The notes: a model not told the origin generated them from the sequence alone. Positions 33,984 to 43,669 are shown, counted from the first letter of the stretch. The stretch: 64,000 nt of DNA from Shinella kummerowiae (GCF_009827055.1 NZ_WUMK01000005.1:461743-525742); one strand, 5' to 3'. Numbers and translations: made by a program.

Positions 33984-34291
33984 CGCGGTGGACGCGGCCC
34001 CTTTCACCAGTATCACAGGCTAAGCAACTGCCGCAGCTCGATCGAAGGCTCTGCCGCCGCGGCGCTTTCCACAATCCCGGGCAAAGATGTACGACAACTG
34101 CACGGATCGCGCCGCGGACCGTGTTGTTGTCGATTGACCGAGTCATCACGGAATTCTATCGGCTCATCTCATCGTTTCATGAATTGACGCCTTCAGCGCC
34201 CTTGACACCGAAACCTCCAAGCTGACACATTTAGTTGTCAGACATCTTACATAAATGGGGATTCCGGTTAACGGATCAAATGGAGGACCAC
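33984..34291 (+). promoter_or_regulatory. Promoter region of the fructosamine uptake operon, with operator
   Basis: No gene is visible in these 308 bases. A consensus -35 TTGACA lies at 34202-34207, with only a weak -10 near 34225-34231. It is followed by TTGTCAGACAT at 34235-34245, an almost perfect copy of the palindrome found at the frlB and GntR-gene promoters. A further possible promoter is TTGACC (34134-34139) with CTATCG (34156-34161). Confidence 0.55.
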
Positions 34292-35119
34292 ATGAAAAAT
34301 CTCTTCATGCGACTGGCCGTCGGCGCCGCTTTCGTCGCAGCCGCCGTCTCGGCCCAGGCCGGCGAGACGCTTGATCGCGTTATGGAAAAGAAGGCGATGG
34401 TCGTCGCCACCAACAGCGGCTGGCCGCCCCAGAGCTATCTGGATGACAGCAACGAAATGGTTGGCTTCGACATCGACGTGTCACGCGAGATCGCCAAACG
34501 TCTCGGTGTCGAGGTGAGCTTCGAGACCCCGGACTGGGCGACGCTGACCGGCGGCCGCTGGCAAGGCCGCTACGATCTCGGCGTCGGCTCCGTGACGCCC
34601 ACCAAGGCGCGCGCCCAGGTCATCGATTTCGTCGGCATCTACTATTACAGCCCCTATGTCTACGTCGTGCACAAGGACAGCGACGCGAAGTCCGTCACCG
34701 ACCTCAACGGCAAGGTCATCGGTGTCGAGACGGCGACGACATCGGAAGACTTCATCAACCGCAAGCTGGAAATCGACGCGCCCGGCCTGCCGCCGATCGA
34801 ATACAAGCTGGAGCCGGGCGAGGTTCGCACCTTCGCCGATTCCATGCTGCCCTTCGACGACCTGCGCCTCGGCGCCGGTGTGCGTCTCGATGCGGTGATC
34901 GCGCCGGAACAGACCGCGCTCAACGCCATCAAGAACGGCTACCCGCTGCGCGTTCTCGATGGCGACTACGCCTTCCGCGAGCCGCTCGTCGTCATCGCCG
35001 AAAAGGTCGACCCGGAATGGACCGCCAAGGTCGGCGGCATCATCGACGAGATGAAGAAGGACGGCACCCTCGGCACGCTCACCACCAAGTGGTACGGCAA
35101 GGACTACAGCGCCGATTGA
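34292..35119 (+). CDS. Amino-acid-type ABC transporter substrate-binding protein
   Basis: Family 3 binding protein of 275 residues. The signal peptide is about 1-23 (LAVGAAFVAAAVSAQA). The ligand-binding core is GFDIDVSREIAKRLGVEVSF near 53 and GVGSVTPTKARAQVIDF near 95. The ATG at 34292 follows TGGAGGA; an in-frame TTG at 34235 falls inside the operator and is rejected. It is the first gene of an operon with an oxidase, a permease and a DMT exporter, next to frlD and frlB. A glycated amino acid is a reasonable ligand by context. Confidence 0.88.
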   Translation: MKNLFMRLAVGAAFVAAAVSAQAGETLDRVMEKKAMVVATNSGWPPQSYLDDSNEMVGFDIDVSREIAKRLGVEVSFETPDWATLTGGRWQGRYDLGVGSVTPTKARAQVIDFVGIYYYSPYVYVVHKDSDAKSVTDLNGKVIGVETATTSEDFINRKLEIDAPGLPPIEYKLEPGEVRTFADSMLPFDDLRLGAGVRLDAVIAPEQTALNAIKNGYPLRVLDGDYAFREPLVVIAEKVDPEWTAKVGGIIDEMKKDGTLGTLTTKWYGKDYSAD

Positions 35120-35128
35120 TGAACTGCC

Positions 35129-35156
35129 GGCGCGGGCGGTTTCTGCCCGCGCCTTT
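35129..35156 (+). terminator. Hairpin after the amino-acid-type binding-protein gene (attenuator)
   Basis: A perfect 9-bp stem, GGCGCGGGC (35129-35137) and GCCCGCGCC (35145-35153), is followed by TTT. It lies between the binding protein and the oxidase, as after phnD and after the sugar-binding-protein gene. Confidence 0.5.
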
Positions 35157-35179
35157 CATATTCGAGGGGGAGCATGCGC

Positions 35180-36460
35180 ATGGCCTATCCGGACACCTAT
35201 TACAAACGAACCATGGCGGACCAGACGGCGCGCGCTACCCTTTCGGGTACGATCGAATGCGACGCCGTTGTCATCGGCGGCGGCCTTGCTGGGCTTTCGA
35301 CCGCATTGCAGCTTGCCCGCACCGGCAGGGGTGTCACGGTGCTGGAGGCCGAAAGTGTCGGTTTCGGCGCCTCCGGGCGCAATGGCGGTTTCGTTGGGCC
35401 TGGCTATGCGACGGGCGGTGACGATATCGCGCGTGTTGTCGGCAAAAACGCCGCGCGCCGTCTCCACCAGCTTTCCGTCGAAGGCATGGAGTTCATTCGC
35501 GACAACATCCAGTCGCTCGGCATCATCGATGCCAAGCCTGAGCCGGGCATCATGAGCGTGCTGCGCTACGATGACGGCGCGAGCCTCAGGGCCTATGCGG
35601 AAGAAACCCGCAAGGAATACGGATTCGAGCTCGAATACATGGACCGCGATGCCGTGCGTTCGGTTCTGAAATCCGAGCGTTATTTCCAGGCACTGCGCAA
35701 CCCGAGCGCCTTCCACATGCACCCGCTCAACTATCTGCGCGCCATAGCCCAGGAAATCGAACGCCTTGGCGGACGCATCTGCGAACAATCGCCGGCGACG
35801 TCCGTGGAGCTTTCGGGTGCGGAGAAGCGGGTGAAGACGGCCGGCGGAGAGGTAAAAGCCCGCGACGTGGTGTTCACCACGGGCGGCTATACCGGCGCGC
35901 TGAACGGCAGGCTGAAGCGCTCGTTCCTGCCGATCGCCACCTATGTCATGGTCAGCGAGGAGGCACCGGACCTGATCGCCTCGGCGATCACCACCCGCAA
36001 TGCAATCGGCGACAACCGCCGGGCGGGTGACTACTACCGTGTGGTCGACGACGGCCGCCGCCTGCTCTGGGGTGGGCGCATCACCACCCATGCCGCCTCG
36101 ACCGCGGGCCTCGTCAAGGAACTGCGCGACGAAATGGTCGGCACCTATCCGCAGCTTGCCGGGCTCAAGACGGAACTCGCCTGGTCCGGCCTGATGTCCT
36201 ATGCCCGCCACCTGATGCCCCAGATCGGGCGCATGAGCCCCGGCGTCTGGTATTGCACCGCATTTGGCGGGCACGGCCTCAACACGACGGCGATCGGCGG
36301 CAAGGTGATTGCCGAAGGCATTCTCGGCGAGAGCGAGCGCTACAAGCTGTACGAGCCGTTCGGCCTCGTCTGGGCCGGTGGTCTTGCAGGGCTTGCCGTG
36401 GCGCAGCTCACCTATTGGAAGCTCCAGGCACAGGACTGGTGGCGCGAACGCGCGGCCTGA
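35180..36460 (+). CDS. FAD-dependent oxidase of the DAO family (possible fructosyl-amino-acid oxidase)
   Basis: About 426 residues. The dinucleotide-binding motif VVIGGGLAGLSTALQLA is near residue 32 and the flavin-attachment-region motif GFGASGRNGGFVGPG near 62, typical of PuuB/OrdL-type amine oxidases. The C-terminal FAD segment is CTAFGGHGLNTTAIGGKVIA near 362. Fructosyl-amino-acid oxidases belong to the same superfamily. With FrlB and FrlD nearby, oxidative deglycation of an Amadori compound is a reasonable inference, and gamma-glutamylputrescine oxidase is the main alternative. An ATG at 35174 is also possible; 35180 has the better ribosome-site spacing. Confidence 0.78.
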   Translation: MAYPDTYYKRTMADQTARATLSGTIECDAVVIGGGLAGLSTALQLARTGRGVTVLEAESVGFGASGRNGGFVGPGYATGGDDIARVVGKNAARRLHQLSVEGMEFIRDNIQSLGIIDAKPEPGIMSVLRYDDGASLRAYAEETRKEYGFELEYMDRDAVRSVLKSERYFQALRNPSAFHMHPLNYLRAIAQEIERLGGRICEQSPATSVELSGAEKRVKTAGGEVKARDVVFTTGGYTGALNGRLKRSFLPIATYVMVSEEAPDLIASAITTRNAIGDNRRAGDYYRVVDDGRRLLWGGRITTHAASTAGLVKELRDEMVGTYPQLAGLKTELAWSGLMSYARHLMPQIGRMSPGVWYCTAFGGHGLNTTAIGGKVIAEGILGESERYKLYEPFGLVWAGGLAGLAVAQLTYWKLQAQDWWRERAA

Positions 36461-36511
36461 GGCGTTTGCGGCAACGGCATTCGGACAGAGAACAACAAGC
36501 AAGGGCGGAAC

Positions 36512-37483
<972 letters not shown>

Positions 37484-37493
37484 GGTGCCGACT

Positions 37494-38360
37494 ATGCGGG
37501 GCGGCGGCGCACCTATCGCGCCGTCGAATGGTCGGGGTGCCCTGATCGTGCTCGTGGCCTTTTCGATCTTCTCCGGCACCGACGCCATCGTGAAGATCAT
37601 GGCGGCCGATATGCCGGCACCACAGGTGACGTTCCTCGTCACTGTCGCGGCGCTGACCTTGCTGCTCATCCATGCCCTCGTGACCGGCCGTGTCCACCGG
37701 CTGGTCCCACGCCAGCCGAGCCTTGCCTTCTGGCGCGCACTGCTGCTTGCCGTGGATACCCTGTTGATCCACTACGCCTTTGCAAAGCTGCCGCTGGCGG
37801 AAGCCTATCTCATTGCCTTCCTGACGCCGATTCTCGTCGCCATGCTCGGCTTCTTCCTGCTTGGAGAACGGCTCTCAGCTGTGGGGTGGGCGGGTGTGCT
37901 CATCGGCTTTGCCGGCGTCGCCGTCGCGCTGAAACCGGGTGTCGCGCCCCTCAATCTCGGCCATGCCGCTGCGCTTGGTTCCGCAGTGTTCTTTGCGCTC
38001 TCCCTCATCCTGCTGCGCCGCGCGAAGCTCGCGGAGACGGACGAGGCGCTGGTTGCAAGCCTGCTGGTCGTCATGACGCCGGTCGCCCTGGCCGTTGCTG
38101 CAGGCTCCGGCGGATTGATCGCGATCGGCCTTGCTGATCTGGGTTTTGCACTTGTCGGCGGTGCAATGATGCTCGGTGGCCATGCGCTGCTGGTACGCGC
38201 CTTCCGGGTCGGCGAAGCGTCCGTGGTGGCGCCGTTCCAGTACAGCCAGATCATCTGGGGCTGTCTCTACGGTGTGCTTCTCTTCGCAACACCGGTCGAG
38301 ATGCATACACTCGCCGGGGCGGCGATCATCATCTTTTCCGGCTGGCTGGTTTTGAGGTAG
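37494..38360 (+). CDS. EamA/DMT-family transporter
   Basis: 288 residues, about 10 helices in two EamA repeats (residues about 20-140 and 155-285). Typical segments are LPLAEAYLIAFLTPILVAML near 100 and ALLVRAFRVGEASVVAPFQY near 228. It may export an amino acid or metabolite. The start is the ATG at 37494 with GAGGTG upstream, 10 bases after the permease stop; the ATG at 37473 overlaps the permease gene. It converges on frlD. Confidence 0.82.
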   Translation: MRGGGAPIAPSNGRGALIVLVAFSIFSGTDAIVKIMAADMPAPQVTFLVTVAALTLLLIHALVTGRVHRLVPRQPSLAFWRALLLAVDTLLIHYAFAKLPLAEAYLIAFLTPILVAMLGFFLLGERLSAVGWAGVLIGFAGVAVALKPGVAPLNLGHAAALGSAVFFALSLILLRRAKLAETDEALVASLLVVMTPVALAVAAGSGGLIAIGLADLGFALVGGAMMLGGHALLVRAFRVGEASVVAPFQYSQIIWGCLYGVLLFATPVEMHTLAGAAIIIFSGWLVLR

Positions 38361-38391
38361 CAGCGCCCGCGTCTGAGAGCCCGTGCAGGGC

Positions 38392-39204
38392 TTAGAGGGG
38401 CTGCGGCTGTTGCGGAAAACCGCCGACATGCGTGCAGGTCAGCGCCGCCTGGTCGCGCCCGGCCTCAAGGCATTGCAATAGCGGCTGGCCGGCGACGCGG
38501 GCCGAGAGAAACCCGGCAATGAAACTGTCGCCTGCGCCGGTCGTATCGACCACATCAACCGGCCGGATACCGATCTCGACGCGGTCCACGCCATCGCTGG
38601 CGAGCGAGCCCTTGTTGCCACGCGTGACGACGGCAAGCGGCACGCCTTTGGCAAGAAGGTGCTGCAGCAGTGTTTCAGCCAGCTCGTCGTCGCTGCCGGC
38701 CGAGGCGAAGGCGATGGAGAGGCCATCGATGCCGAGATTGGCCGGATCCGCATTGACGGAAATATCCTGCGAGACGCTGACGCCGGCGGCAGCAAGGGCC
38801 CGGCGCAGGGCGCCGCCATCGTCCATCCAGCCGATATGCACGTGATCCATGGTTTTGAGGCGTGCGACGTCCGCTTCGCTCGGCCTGTAGCCGCCGCAGA
38901 CGCCGAAATCCTCGTGAACGAAGACGCGGTCGCCGGAGGGCAGGACATCGATCTCGGTATAGGCCGTGATGCCGGGGCGGTCGCCAAGATAGGTGATGTC
39001 GACGCCATTTGCCGCGAGCAAGGCGCGTGTCCGCCCGCCGGCCGCATCGGGGCCAACGGCGCCGAAATAGAGCGATGTCCGGCCGAGGCGGGCGAGTTGC
39101 ACGGCAACATTCACCGCATTGCCGCCGACAAGCGACAGCGACAGGGGAGGGCGGAAACGGTCGATGCAATTGTCGCCGACGGCGGCGAAGCGGAGGGGTC
39201 TCAT
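38392..39204 (-). CDS. frlD: FrlD-like fructoselysine/fructosamine 6-kinase
   Basis: PfkB-family kinase of 270 residues, phosphorylating carbon 6 of a fructosyl amine so that FrlB can split it. The beginning AAVGDNCIDRF and the substrate loop SLVGGNAVNVAVQLARLG near 24-41 match E. coli FrlD as I recall it. The catalytic VVDTTGAGDSFIAGFLSA is near 217-234. It is second in a minus-strand unit after frlB, separated by a strong hairpin. The role is well supported by the paired genes, but the exact amine (lysine, glutamine or other) is unknown. Confidence 0.86.
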   Translation of the reverse strand: MRPLRFAAVGDNCIDRFRPPLSLSLVGGNAVNVAVQLARLGRTSLYFGAVGPDAAGGRTRALLAANGVDITYLGDRPGITAYTEIDVLPSGDRVFVHEDFGVCGGYRPSEADVARLKTMDHVHIGWMDDGGALRRALAAAGVSVSQDISVNADPANLGIDGLSIAFASAGSDDELAETLLQHLLAKGVPLAVVTRGNKGSLASDGVDRVEIGIRPVDVVDTTGAGDSFIAGFLSARVAGQPLLQCLEAGRDQAALTCTHVGGFPQQPQPL

Positions 39205-39228
39205 ACGGATCTCGTGCTGGACTTCAAG

Positions 39229-39260
39229 GCTGCGAATGCGGCATCACCTGCATTCGCAGC
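39229..39260. other. Perfect 11-bp hairpin between frlB and frlD
   Basis: GCTGCGAATGC (39229-39239) pairs with GCATTCGCAGC (39250-39260) around a 10-base loop. On the minus strand, the direction of transcription, it is followed by CTTGAAG and no T-run. It probably acts as an RNA processing or stabilising element that lowers frlD relative to frlB. Confidence 0.5.
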
Positions 39261-39273
39261 TTTGCAAGCGACG

Positions 39274-40287
39274 TCAATAGGTGACACGCTTGTAGTAGCG
39301 CCGGGTCGTCAGCGGGTGGTTGCGCATGACTTCGAGATGCGCGCTGATGCGCTCCAGAACGGTCGCCAGCAACACCGGCGAGACCAGCGCGCGGACCTCC
39401 GGGGAAATGCCCGGCAGGTCGAATTCGGCGGTATCCAGCACGGCCAGCTTGTCCGTGTAATTCGGCGCGAAAGCCTGGACGCGGTCGGCGAGCGGGCGCA
39501 AGGCGTCTTCGCCCTTGAAAAGGATGACGCTCACGCCCTTTTCCACCAGTTCCAGCGTTCCGTGGAAGAAGTCGGAGGCATGAACCGGGCGGGTGCGGAT
39601 CCACTGCATTTCTTCGAGGATGCACATGCCGTAGTAGAAGGCTTCCGGCCAGACGTTTCCGGCCGCGGTGACGATATGGTAGTCGGAGCCCGCCAGCACC
39701 GCGGCGAAGGCTTCCGCCTTCGGCTCATAGGCGCGTTTCACCGCGAGCAGGAGTTCCGGCATGCGGGCAAGTTCGGCGACGATCGTATCGTGGTTCTCGA
39801 TCTCTCCGCGATGCTTCAGGATCGCGAGCGCGATGAAGAGTGACTGGAGGTAGAAGGACTCGCAGGATGTGTCGTCCTCGGCGAAGTTGACGAAGACGTG
39901 ATCCCCACCCTTGCCGAGCGGCGTTTCCGCATGGCCGACCAGCGTGATGACCGTCGCGCCGATCGTCTTCAGCTTTTCGAGCAGTGCCACGCTTTCCTTC
40001 GTCGTGCCGGAGAGCGAGGGCATGACGACGATCGACTTCTCGGTCAGGTTGGCCGAACCGGTGAGCACGAGCTCCGCCGGCAGGTCGATGAAGGCCGGAA
40101 AGCGCGAGCGGCGTTGCAGCAATTGCGCGGCAGGCTGCATCAGGATCGCCGCACCGCCCGTACCGAGGAAGAAGATGTTGTCCGCGCCCGCCGACAGGCA
40201 CGAGCCGATCACACGTTCCAGCCCTGCCTGCAAGCCAACCGCGCCCGACTGGATGCGGAGAAATCTCTGTTCGTCAAAATTCAGCAT
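39274..40287 (-). CDS. frlB: FrlB-like fructosamine 6-phosphate deglycase (SIS domains)
   Basis: 337 residues, close to the length of E. coli FrlB. It splits a fructosyl-amine 6-phosphate into glucose 6-phosphate and the free amine. The SIS motif SLSGTTKE is at 91-98. EMQWIRTRPVHASDFFHG near 225-242 and the C-terminus RRYYKRVTY correspond to the FrlB end. The ATG at 40287 starts MLNFDEQRF; the frame extends 41 codons further across the operator and is rejected. Together with FrlD it forms the phosphorylating deglycation route. Confidence 0.86.
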   Translation of the reverse strand: MLNFDEQRFLRIQSGAVGLQAGLERVIGSCLSAGADNIFFLGTGGAAILMQPAAQLLQRRSRFPAFIDLPAELVLTGSANLTEKSIVVMPSLSGTTKESVALLEKLKTIGATVITLVGHAETPLGKGGDHVFVNFAEDDTSCESFYLQSLFIALAILKHRGEIENHDTIVAELARMPELLLAVKRAYEPKAEAFAAVLAGSDYHIVTAAGNVWPEAFYYGMCILEEMQWIRTRPVHASDFFHGTLELVEKGVSVILFKGEDALRPLADRVQAFAPNYTDKLAVLDTAEFDLPGISPEVRALVSPVLLATVLERISAHLEVMRNHPLTTRRYYKRVTY

Positions 40288-40316
40288 GGTTCTGCCCTCG
40301 GAAGGTGATTTCAATG

Positions 40317-40353
40317 TTGTCAGACAACTGACATCGCCGGCTTTGACTGTCAA
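40317..40353 (-). promoter_or_regulatory. frlB promoter with GntR-type operator
   Basis: On the minus strand a consensus -35 TTGACA occupies 40353-40348. Twenty bases further on is the perfect palindrome TTGTCTGACAA (40327-40317), so the operator covers the expected -10/start region. The same palindrome occurs at 40443 and, with one mismatch, at 34235. Confidence 0.65.
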
Positions 40354-40427
40354 GACGGGCACGCCGAAATTTCGAGAACCGCCGAAGCGTAACATATTGC
40401 GCAGGGCCATGCCGCTTCCTCTCGCAC

Positions 40428-40453
40428 TTGACCGGCTAAAATTTGTCAGACAA
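40428..40453 (+). promoter_or_regulatory. Promoter/operator of the GntR gene
   Basis: TTGACC (40428-40433) is followed by the palindrome TTGTCAGACAA at 40443-40453. It suggests autoregulation of the GntR gene by the same protein that controls frlB. Confidence 0.6.
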
Positions 40454-40470
40454 GAAAGGAGGCGAGATCA

Positions 40471-40584
40471 ATGAACACGAGGCACTTCGGTGGACGAGCC
40501 CCTTCGCGATTCGCGCACCCTTGCCGTCCAGCTCCGGGACCGGATTGCCGACCTGATCCGGGACGAAGGGCTGCGCCCGGGTGA
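40471..40584 (+). CDS. Possible 37-codon leader frame overlapping the GntR gene
   Basis: The ATG at 40471 has an excellent ribosome site (AAAGGAGG, 8 bases upstream), better than that of the GntR gene. It opens a 37-codon frame rich in Arg and Pro that ends inside the GntR gene in another frame. It may be a leader peptide that couples translation, or it may mark a frameshift near the true GntR start. There is no homology evidence. Confidence 0.3.
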   Translation: MNTRHFGGRAPSRFAHPCRPAPGPDCRPDPGRRAAPG

Positions 40585-41221
40585 CAAGCTGCCGACTGAA
40601 GCCCAACTCACCCAGCGCTTCAAGATTTCCCGGCCGGCCCTGCGCGAGGCGCTGAAACTGCTCGAGCAGGACGACGTGATCTATGTGGAGCATGGCCGCG
40701 GGCGTTTCGTCTCGGCGCTCTCCGCCGTCCAGGTCGACCGGCCGATCACCGTCTTCGAGAGCGTCACCGACATGACGCGGCAATATGGCTATCGCCCGAT
40801 CAACAAGGTTCTCTCGATCGCCGAGGAGACGCCGGACAAGCAGGTGGCCGAAGGCCTGCGTTTGGGGCCGACCGATCGGGTCATCCGCATCGAGCGCATC
40901 CGCCTGCATGAGGATGAGCCAATCCTCTACTGCGTTGACTATCTGCCACGCGGCATCATCCCGGGCCGGCTCTACGATATCGACTGGAGCGGTTCGCTCC
41001 TGAACCTTCTCGAGGAATACGGCAACCGCCCCCGCATGTCCGCGGCGAGCGTGTCCTCCGTCATGCTGCCGAAAGAGGTGGTCGAGCGCCACGGCCTGCA
41101 GGATTTCGGCCCGGCGCTGCTGATCACCGAAGTCTGTTTCAACGCGGCCGGCGAACCGGTCAATTACGCGATCGATTATCATCGCGGCAGCCATTTTTCC
41201 TTCAGCCTGACCCGCAAATAG
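40490..41221 (+). CDS. GntR-family regulator with UTRA domain (probable regulator of the fructosamine genes)
   Basis: 243 residues from a GTG with GAGG 7 bases upstream. The winged helix is at about 10-75 (LRDRIADLIRDEGLRPGDKL, then SRPALREALKLLEQDDVI) and the effector-binding UTRA domain at about 95-240 (EGLRLGPTDRVIRIERIRLH, NYAIDYHRGSHFSFSL). It lies divergent to frlB and carries the palindrome TTGTCAGACAA at its own promoter. It is the obvious candidate for binding all three copies, probably as a repressor released by a phosphorylated fructosamine. Two dehydrogenase genes follow closely. Confidence 0.87.
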   Translation: MDEPLRDSRTLAVQLRDRIADLIRDEGLRPGDKLPTEAQLTQRFKISRPALREALKLLEQDDVIYVEHGRGRFVSALSAVQVDRPITVFESVTDMTRQYGYRPINKVLSIAEETPDKQVAEGLRLGPTDRVIRIERIRLHEDEPILYCVDYLPRGIIPGRLYDIDWSGSLLNLLEEYGNRPRMSAASVSSVMLPKEVVERHGLQDFGPALLITEVCFNAAGEPVNYAIDYHRGSHFSFSLTRK

Positions 41222-41252
41222 CGGCCGGCGCCCCAATCCAGCAGAGGCACAT

Positions 41253-42032
41253 ATGACCGATCAGGCCACCCGTAGAGTAGCGCTCATTGCCGGCGGGGCC
41301 GGTGGCATGGGGGCAGCAATCGCCGCGCGGCTCGCCGCCGGCGGCTATGCCGTCGCCATCGCGGACCTGGAATCGGAACGTCTGTCCGCAACCGCGGAAA
41401 GGCTCGCGGCGGAGGGCGGCGATGCGCTCGCCGTGCCGCTCGACATGCGCAAGGTCGCCTCCTGTGCTTCTGCCGTCGAGGCGGTGATCGGTTGGCGCGG
41501 CCGTCTCGACGTGGTCGTCAATTCCGCCGGCGTCTGGCGCGAGGGCTATTCCGTGGCGATGACCGAGGCGGATTGGGACATCGTCATGGACGTCAACCTC
41601 AAGGGGGCGTTCTTTCTGATCCAGGCCGCCATTCCGCATCTCGGCGCTGGCGCCTCCATCGTCAACATCGCCTCGGACGCCGGCCTCGTCGGTAACAATG
41701 GCGCGGCCATCTACTGTGCCTCGAAAGGCGGGCTCGTGCTGCTTACCAAGGCTTTGGCGCTGGAACTGGCCCCGCGCCAGATCCGCGTCAATGCCGTCTG
41801 CCCCGGCGATGTCGCCACACCCATGATCGAATTCCAGGCCGATCGCTACGGCGAGGGCGATCCGAATGGCTACAAGGCGAAGCTATTGTCCAATTACCCG
41901 CAGAAAGCGGCGGCGCGCTTCATCAAGCCGGAGGAAATCGCCCGCATGGTGGCCTTCCTCTGCGAACCGGACGCAGCGCCGATCACGGGGGCCGCGCTGT
42001 CGGTCGATTTCGGCGTGACGGCAGGCTACTGA
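41253..42032 (+). CDS. Short-chain dehydrogenase/reductase
   Basis: 259-residue classical SDR. The NAD(P)-binding motif GGAGGMG is at 14-20, NSAG at 90-93, and the catalytic residues are Ser141, Tyr154 and Lys158. Asp38 after the second strand (AIADLES) favours NAD(H) over NADP(H). The C-terminus is VDFGVTAGY. It starts 31 bases after the GntR gene and 10 bases before a second SDR, so the three are probably co-transcribed. A sugar or polyol substrate fits the context but is not determinable. Confidence 0.88.
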   Translation: MTDQATRRVALIAGGAGGMGAAIAARLAAGGYAVAIADLESERLSATAERLAAEGGDALAVPLDMRKVASCASAVEAVIGWRGRLDVVVNSAGVWREGYSVAMTEADWDIVMDVNLKGAFFLIQAAIPHLGAGASIVNIASDAGLVGNNGAAIYCASKGGLVLLTKALALELAPRQIRVNAVCPGDVATPMIEFQADRYGEGDPNGYKAKLLSNYPQKAAARFIKPEEIARMVAFLCEPDAAPITGAALSVDFGVTAGY

Positions 42033-42042
42033 GGAGACGTTC

Positions 42043-42792
42043 ATGCAGCGCAAGACGGCGATCATCACAGGGGCGGGCGCGCAGGACGGCATCGGCTTTG
42101 CCTGCGCAAAAAGTCTCGCGGAGGCGGGCTACGCGGTTCATCTCGTCGCCACCAGCGACCGCATCCTCGCCCGCGCCGAGGAATTGCGCGCCGCGGGTTT
42201 CCCGGCCACGGGCCATCTCTGTGATCTCACGTCCAAAGTCGCCGTCGAAAAGCTTAGGCAGGTGACCGGGCCGGCGGCCGTGCTCGTCAACAATGCCGGC
42301 ATGGGCAGCCTTGCCCAGCCGGCGCTCCAGCGGCATTTCGTGGACCTGGAAGAAGAGGACTGGGACCGCGGTATTTCCGTCACCCTCAAGACGGCCTTCC
42401 TCGCCACCCGCATCTACCTGCCGGACATGCTGGCGGACGGCTATGGCCGGATCGTCAATGTCGCATCCGTGACCGGGCCCTATGTCGCCAATCCCGGCGA
42501 GACCGCCTACTCCGCCGCCAAGGCCGGCATGGTCGGCATGACGCATGCGCTGGCGCTCGAAGCCGGCCCGCACGGTGTCACCATCAACGCGGTTGCGCCG
42601 GGTTGGATCGAGACGGGCGCCTCCACGGAAGAGGAGCGCCGCGCCGCGCAAGCCACACCCTGCGGCCGCGCCGGTCGACCGGACGAAGTGGCAGCGGCCG
42701 TCGCCTTCCTCGCCTCGCCAAATGCGAGCTATATCAACGGTGCGGTGCTTGTGGTGGATGGCGGCAACATATTGCAGGAGGCGAAGCGGTGA
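42043..42792 (+). CDS. Short-chain dehydrogenase/reductase
   Basis: 249-residue SDR. The cofactor motif GAGAQDGIG is at 10-18, NNAG at 83-86, and the catalytic residues are Ser142, Tyr156 and Lys160. The usual TGxxxGIG motif is slightly extended (TGAGAQDGIG), as in some 3-oxoacyl reductase-like and sugar dehydrogenases. It converges on the RpiR gene with 13 bases between the stops and no room for a terminator. Confidence 0.88.
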   Translation: MQRKTAIITGAGAQDGIGFACAKSLAEAGYAVHLVATSDRILARAEELRAAGFPATGHLCDLTSKVAVEKLRQVTGPAAVLVNNAGMGSLAQPALQRHFVDLEEEDWDRGISVTLKTAFLATRIYLPDMLADGYGRIVNVASVTGPYVANPGETAYSAAKAGMVGMTHALALEAGPHGVTINAVAPGWIETGASTEEERRAAQATPCGRAGRPDEVAAAVAFLASPNASYINGAVLVVDGGNILQEAKR

Positions 42793-42805
42793 TTGCCTGC
42801 CGCAG

Positions 42806-43669
42806 CTAGTCGCCGAGCACCTGCCGGTCATCGCCGTCACGGTGACGGACCAGCTCCTCCTTGATGCTGCGCAGGCTTCTCGCCGCCCTGTCGCGGTCAG
42901 CATAGGCGACGAGGTTGGCGAGCATGTCGATCACCGCGAGATAGGCGTAGCGGGTCGACGTCGGCCGGAAGATGTTCTTGCCTTCCGGCAGGTCGACAGG
43001 GATCACGATATCGGCGAGCGCGGCGACCGGTGACTTGCTTTGCGTCACGACGATGCTCGGGATGGCGCGCTGGCGCAGCAATTCGAGACAGCGCACCAAG
43101 GCCGGGTCGCGACCACTGAAAGAGGATGAAAAGACGACCGTGCCCGGTTCGGCGGCGGCAGCGAGCATCATGTTCATGTTGTGGTCGTTCGACGCATGGA
43201 TGCGGCAGCCGAGGCGGAAGAGCCGGTTGTGCAATTCGTTGGCGATCATCGCGGAGTTTCCGCTCGCGCCGAAGGCATGGACGAAGTCTGCGCCGCGCAG
43301 CAGGTCAGCCGCCTTGCCGATCGCCTCGAGATCGAGCTGGCGGTGAAGCTGGGACAGGGCGTTCTGCGCAGTCGAGACGATGTCCTCCGCCACCTCCGCC
43401 GGAGTTTGCGTGGGTACGTCCGGTTTCAGGTAACGCAGGCCGACATAGGGCATCTTGGCGAGTTGCACCTTGAAATCCGGATAGCCCTGGCAGCCGAGCC
43501 TGCGGCAGAAACGCGTCACCGTCGGCGGTGAGACCCCGGCGCGCGCCGCAAGTTCGTTGATCGACGCGTTGACAGCGAAATCGATATCCTCCAGCACGAG
43601 GCGCGCAAGCGTCTTCTCCCGCGCCGAAAGCGTGCCCTCTTCATCCGAAAGGGCGTGGAACAGATCCAT
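42806..43669 (-). CDS. MurR/RpiR-family transcriptional regulator
   Basis: 287 residues. The N-terminal HTH_6 domain is about 1-77 (INELAARAGVSPPTVTRFCRRLG near 37-59) and the C-terminal SIS domain about 120-255 (FVHAFGASGNSAMIANELHN, VVFSSSFSGRDPALVRCLEL). SIS domains in this family usually sense phosphosugars. It diverges from the DSD1-like gene, whose flanks carry GAAA/TTTC inverted repeats, so it probably regulates the 43795-46957 genes. Confidence 0.88.
   Translation of the reverse strand: MDLFHALSDEEGTLSAREKTLARLVLEDIDFAVNASINELAARAGVSPPTVTRFCRRLGCQGYPDFKVQLAKMPYVGLRYLKPDVPTQTPAEVAEDIVSTAQNALSQLHRQLDLEAIGKAADLLRGADFVHAFGASGNSAMIANELHNRLFRLGCRIHASNDHNMNMMLAAAAEPGTVVFSSSFSGRDPALVRCLELLRQRAIPSIVVTQSKSPVAALADIVIPVDLPEGKNIFRPTSTRYAYLAVIDMLANLVAYADRDRAARSLRSIKEELVRHRDGDDRQVLGD

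Noticed and set aside
38378..38392. AGCCC/GGGCT mini-hairpin between the EamA gene and frlD as a bidirectional terminator
   Set aside because: A 5-bp stem without T-runs on either side is too weak to call.
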